NCBI GenBank assembly: GCA_030531025.1
Contig: JAUMTV010000001.1
Location: 1 to 7,646, forward strand
DNA length: 7,646 nucleotides
Reading direction: 5' to 3'
Origin: Turicibacter sp.
GTDB lineage: Bacteria; Bacillota; Bacilli; MOL361; Turicibacteraceae
Every line of letters begins with the position of its first letter. The first letter of the stretch is position 1. Positions 6,852-7,646 of this stretch are shown here, one piece after another. A program made the translations under genes and the position numbers. The notes beneath the pieces were generated by a model. It did not search any database and had not been told where the DNA came from. It worked only from the letters and a program-made list of their open reading frames with translations.

Positions 6852-6884
6852 CCTTAACGGTACCAATGTCAGGAGGTTATTAAT

Positions 6885-7082
6885 ATGTCAAGACGTAATA
6901 AATTAGTTGTTCCTGGTGCTCAAAATGCAATTGATCAAATGAAATATGAGATTGCTCGAGAATTTGGTGTAAATTTAGGCCCTGATACATCTTCACGCCA
7001 AAACGGTTCTGTTGGTGGTGAAATCACTAAACGTCTCGTTGCAATGGCTCAACAACAATTAGGTGGAACATCTCAAAAATAA
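6885..7082 (+). CDS. Alpha/beta-type small acid-soluble spore protein, copy 4
   Basis: The 65-residue product is a canonical SASP closest to copy 1. It has [16 protein letters not shown] (5-20), GPR site YEIAREFG (21-28, expected cut E22/I23), SRQNGSVGG (37-45) and [16 protein letters not shown] (46-61). The N-terminus is more basic (MSRRNK), and Arg25 replaces the small or Asn residue usual in the GPR recognition stretch (EIASEF in Bacillus). The ATG at 6885 follows TCAGGAGGT at good spacing. An AT-only 9-bp hairpin overlaps its stop codon. Confidence 0.95.
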   Translation: MSRRNKLVVPGAQNAIDQMKYEIAREFGVNLGPDTSSRQNGSVGGEITKRLVAMAQQQLGGTSQK

Positions 7083-7101
7083 CTTAAGCATTTTAAGTTA
7101 T
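7079..7101 (+). repeat. Hairpin overlapping the stop codon of SASP gene 4
   Basis: ATAACTTAA (7079-7087) is complementary to TTAAGTTAT (7093-7101) around the 5-nt loop GCATT. All nine stem pairs are A-T except one, and no T-run follows, so it is a weak terminator at best. It may protect the 3' end of the short mRNA. Confidence 0.45.
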
Positions 7102-7117
7102 AGATAAAACTTATCCG

Positions 7118-7185
7118 TTAGAGTGTCTCTAGTTAAATTTACCATCTGTTTTTTAGAATGATTTTATCGATTAGGGACACTCTAA
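7118..7185 (+). repeat. Long-range inverted repeat spanning the SASP gene 5 promoter
   Basis: TTAGAGTGTCTCTA (7118-7131) and TAGGGACACTCTAA (7172-7185) are inverted copies over 14 bases with one non-Watson-Crick position, a G-T pair in one orientation. About 40 nt separate the arms. The right arm contains the proposed -10 element of gene 5, and the -35 lies in the loop. It could be a two-site operator or the terminator arm of gene 4 transcripts. Confidence 0.5.
7156..7184 (+). promoter_or_regulatory. Sigma-G-like promoter of SASP gene 5
   Basis: GAATG (7156-7160) is a full match to GHATR, and CACTCTA (7178-7184) matches CATWHTA at 6 of 7 positions. The spacer is 17 nt and the -10 ends 23 nt before the ATG. 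The geometry matches the promoters of genes 1 and 2, although the sequence is unrelated outside the elements. Confidence 0.65.
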
Positions 7186-7207
7186 TGATTGTCAGGAGGT
7201 GAACAAA

Positions 7208-7423
7208 ATGGCTAACAACTCAAACAACTCAAGCAGTAACAAACTTCTTGTTCCTGGTGCTCAAAATGCTATTGATCAAATGAAATATGAGATCGCTAGT
7301 GAACAAGGTGTTCAATTAGGTGCAGATGCAACTGCTCGTCAAAATGGTTCTGTTGGTGGTGAAATCACTAAACGTTTAGTGAAACAAGCTCAACAACAAT
7401 TAGGTTCTCAAAACCAACAATAA
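7208..7423 (+). CDS. Alpha/beta-type small acid-soluble spore protein, copy 5
   Basis: At 71 residues this is the longest copy. It has an Asn/Ser-rich N-terminus ([12 protein letters not shown]), as in the major Bacillus SspA/SspC proteins. [16 protein letters not shown] (11-26), the protease site YEIASEQG (27-34), ARQNGSVGG (43-51) and [17 protein letters not shown] (52-68) follow. The expected cleavage is between E28 and I29, but residue 33 is Gln where the other copies and the usual family consensus (EIASEFG) have Phe or Leu. The ATG follows TCAGGAGGTGA; the in-frame GTG at 7199 is inside that site. It has its own sigma-G-like promoter. No clear terminator was found downstream. Confidence 0.95.
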   Translation: MANNSNNSSSNKLLVPGAQNAIDQMKYEIASEQGVQLGADATARQNGSVGGEITKRLVKQAQQQLGSQNQQ

Positions 7424-7538
7424 TGATTGGATTTTAGCGTCATGTCCAAACCTGTAACACAATTGTTTTAAATAAACATGAATGTGAGGGAATGCCATGA
7501 ATACTAATCCGCCAACTATGAGTGAATCACACTAAACC

Positions 7539-7576
7539 ATCATAAAACTATGATAGATGAGGTGTTTCCATTGGAT
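7539..7576 (+). repeat. Hairpin-plus-tail repeat, copy 1
   Basis: A 6-bp stem (ATCATA 7539-7544, TATGAT 7549-7554, loop AAAC) is followed after 2 nt by ATGAGGTGTTTCCATTGGAT (7557-7576). The tail holds a Shine-Dalgarno-like GAGGTG (7559-7564) 6 nt before a TTG codon (7571). From that TTG only six codons (to TAA at 7589-7591) are open. A second copy of the same design lies exactly 69 bp downstream. Confidence 0.6.
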
Positions 7577-7607
7577 CGATTTAAGCATTAAATCACTGCT
7601 GATTTTC

Positions 7608-7645
7608 ATTAACTTACGTTAATAAATGAGGTGTTTCCGTTGGAT
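7608..7645 (+). repeat. Hairpin-plus-tail repeat, copy 2, at the probable start of a gene that leaves the window
   Basis: A stem of different sequence but equal size (ATTAAC 7608-7613, GTTAAT 7618-7623, loop TTAC) is followed after 2 nt by a tail (7626-7645) identical to that of copy 1 at 19 of 20 bases. GAGGTG (7628-7633) sits 6 nt before TTG (7640-7642), and that frame is open to the window end. This probably marks the translation start of a plus-strand gene beyond the edge; its identity cannot be read from two codons. Confidence 0.55.
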
Positions 7646-7646
7646 T

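Noticed and set aside
7480..7506. GAATG and AATACTA as a sigma-G promoter for a gene right of the window
   Set aside because: Each element is close to consensus but the spacing is 15 nt, shorter than the usual 17-18, so it is not supported as a promoter.
7557..7622. 21-codon ATG-started ORF in the terminal repeat region
   Set aside because: No ribosome binding site precedes this ATG; the GAGGTG lies inside the ORF and better serves the TTG downstream.

Overview
The window is low-GC DNA from an endospore-forming member of the Bacillota (Firmicutes). Evidence for this is the A/T-rich codon use, AGGAGGTGA-type ribosome binding sites, a rimP-nusA-ylxR-ylxQ-infB-rbfA operon in the Firmicutes order, a NusA that ends after its KH domains, and five alpha/beta-type small acid-soluble spore protein (SASP) genes. 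A Turicibacter-like or related lineage is possible, but that is a guess from gene content.

Left two thirds (about 150-4960, minus strand): a translation and transcription housekeeping operon. Transcribed right to left, a sigma-A-type promoter (4931-4959) is followed by a short leader with a hairpin and an interrupted U-tract (4887-4908), then rimP (30S maturation), nusA (elongation and termination), ylxR and ylxQ (small RNA-binding proteins), infB (IF2) and rbfA (30S maturation). Gaps between genes are 9-33 nt. A strong intrinsic terminator (151-179) closes the operon right after rbfA, so truB and ribF are not part of it here. Positions 1-147 are A/T-rich and intergenic, with no supported feature.

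Middle (5019-5765, minus strand): a SpoU/TrmH-family RNA 2'-O-ribose methyltransferase of the YsgA type. It lies upstream of the rimP promoter, with no clear terminator between them.

Right third (5850-7423, plus strand): five tandem SASP genes, divergent from the methyltransferase. Each has a near-perfect ribosome binding site. At least three have a sigma-G-like forespore promoter, so most are probably separate transcription units. Copies 1, 2, 4 and 5 are canonical. Copy 3 is divergent in the DNA-binding core, and copy 5 has an altered germination-protease site. The intergenic gaps carry hairpins and inverted repeats.

Right edge (7424-7646): no complete gene is supported. There are two copies, 69 bp apart, of a unit made of a 6-bp hairpin followed by a conserved tail containing a Shine-Dalgarno sequence and a TTG codon. 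The second copy probably starts a gene that runs off the window.

I do not see a clearly new biological system. The points most worth following are the SASP array with its duplicated promoters, the likely NusA autoregulatory attenuator, and the terminal hairpin repeat.
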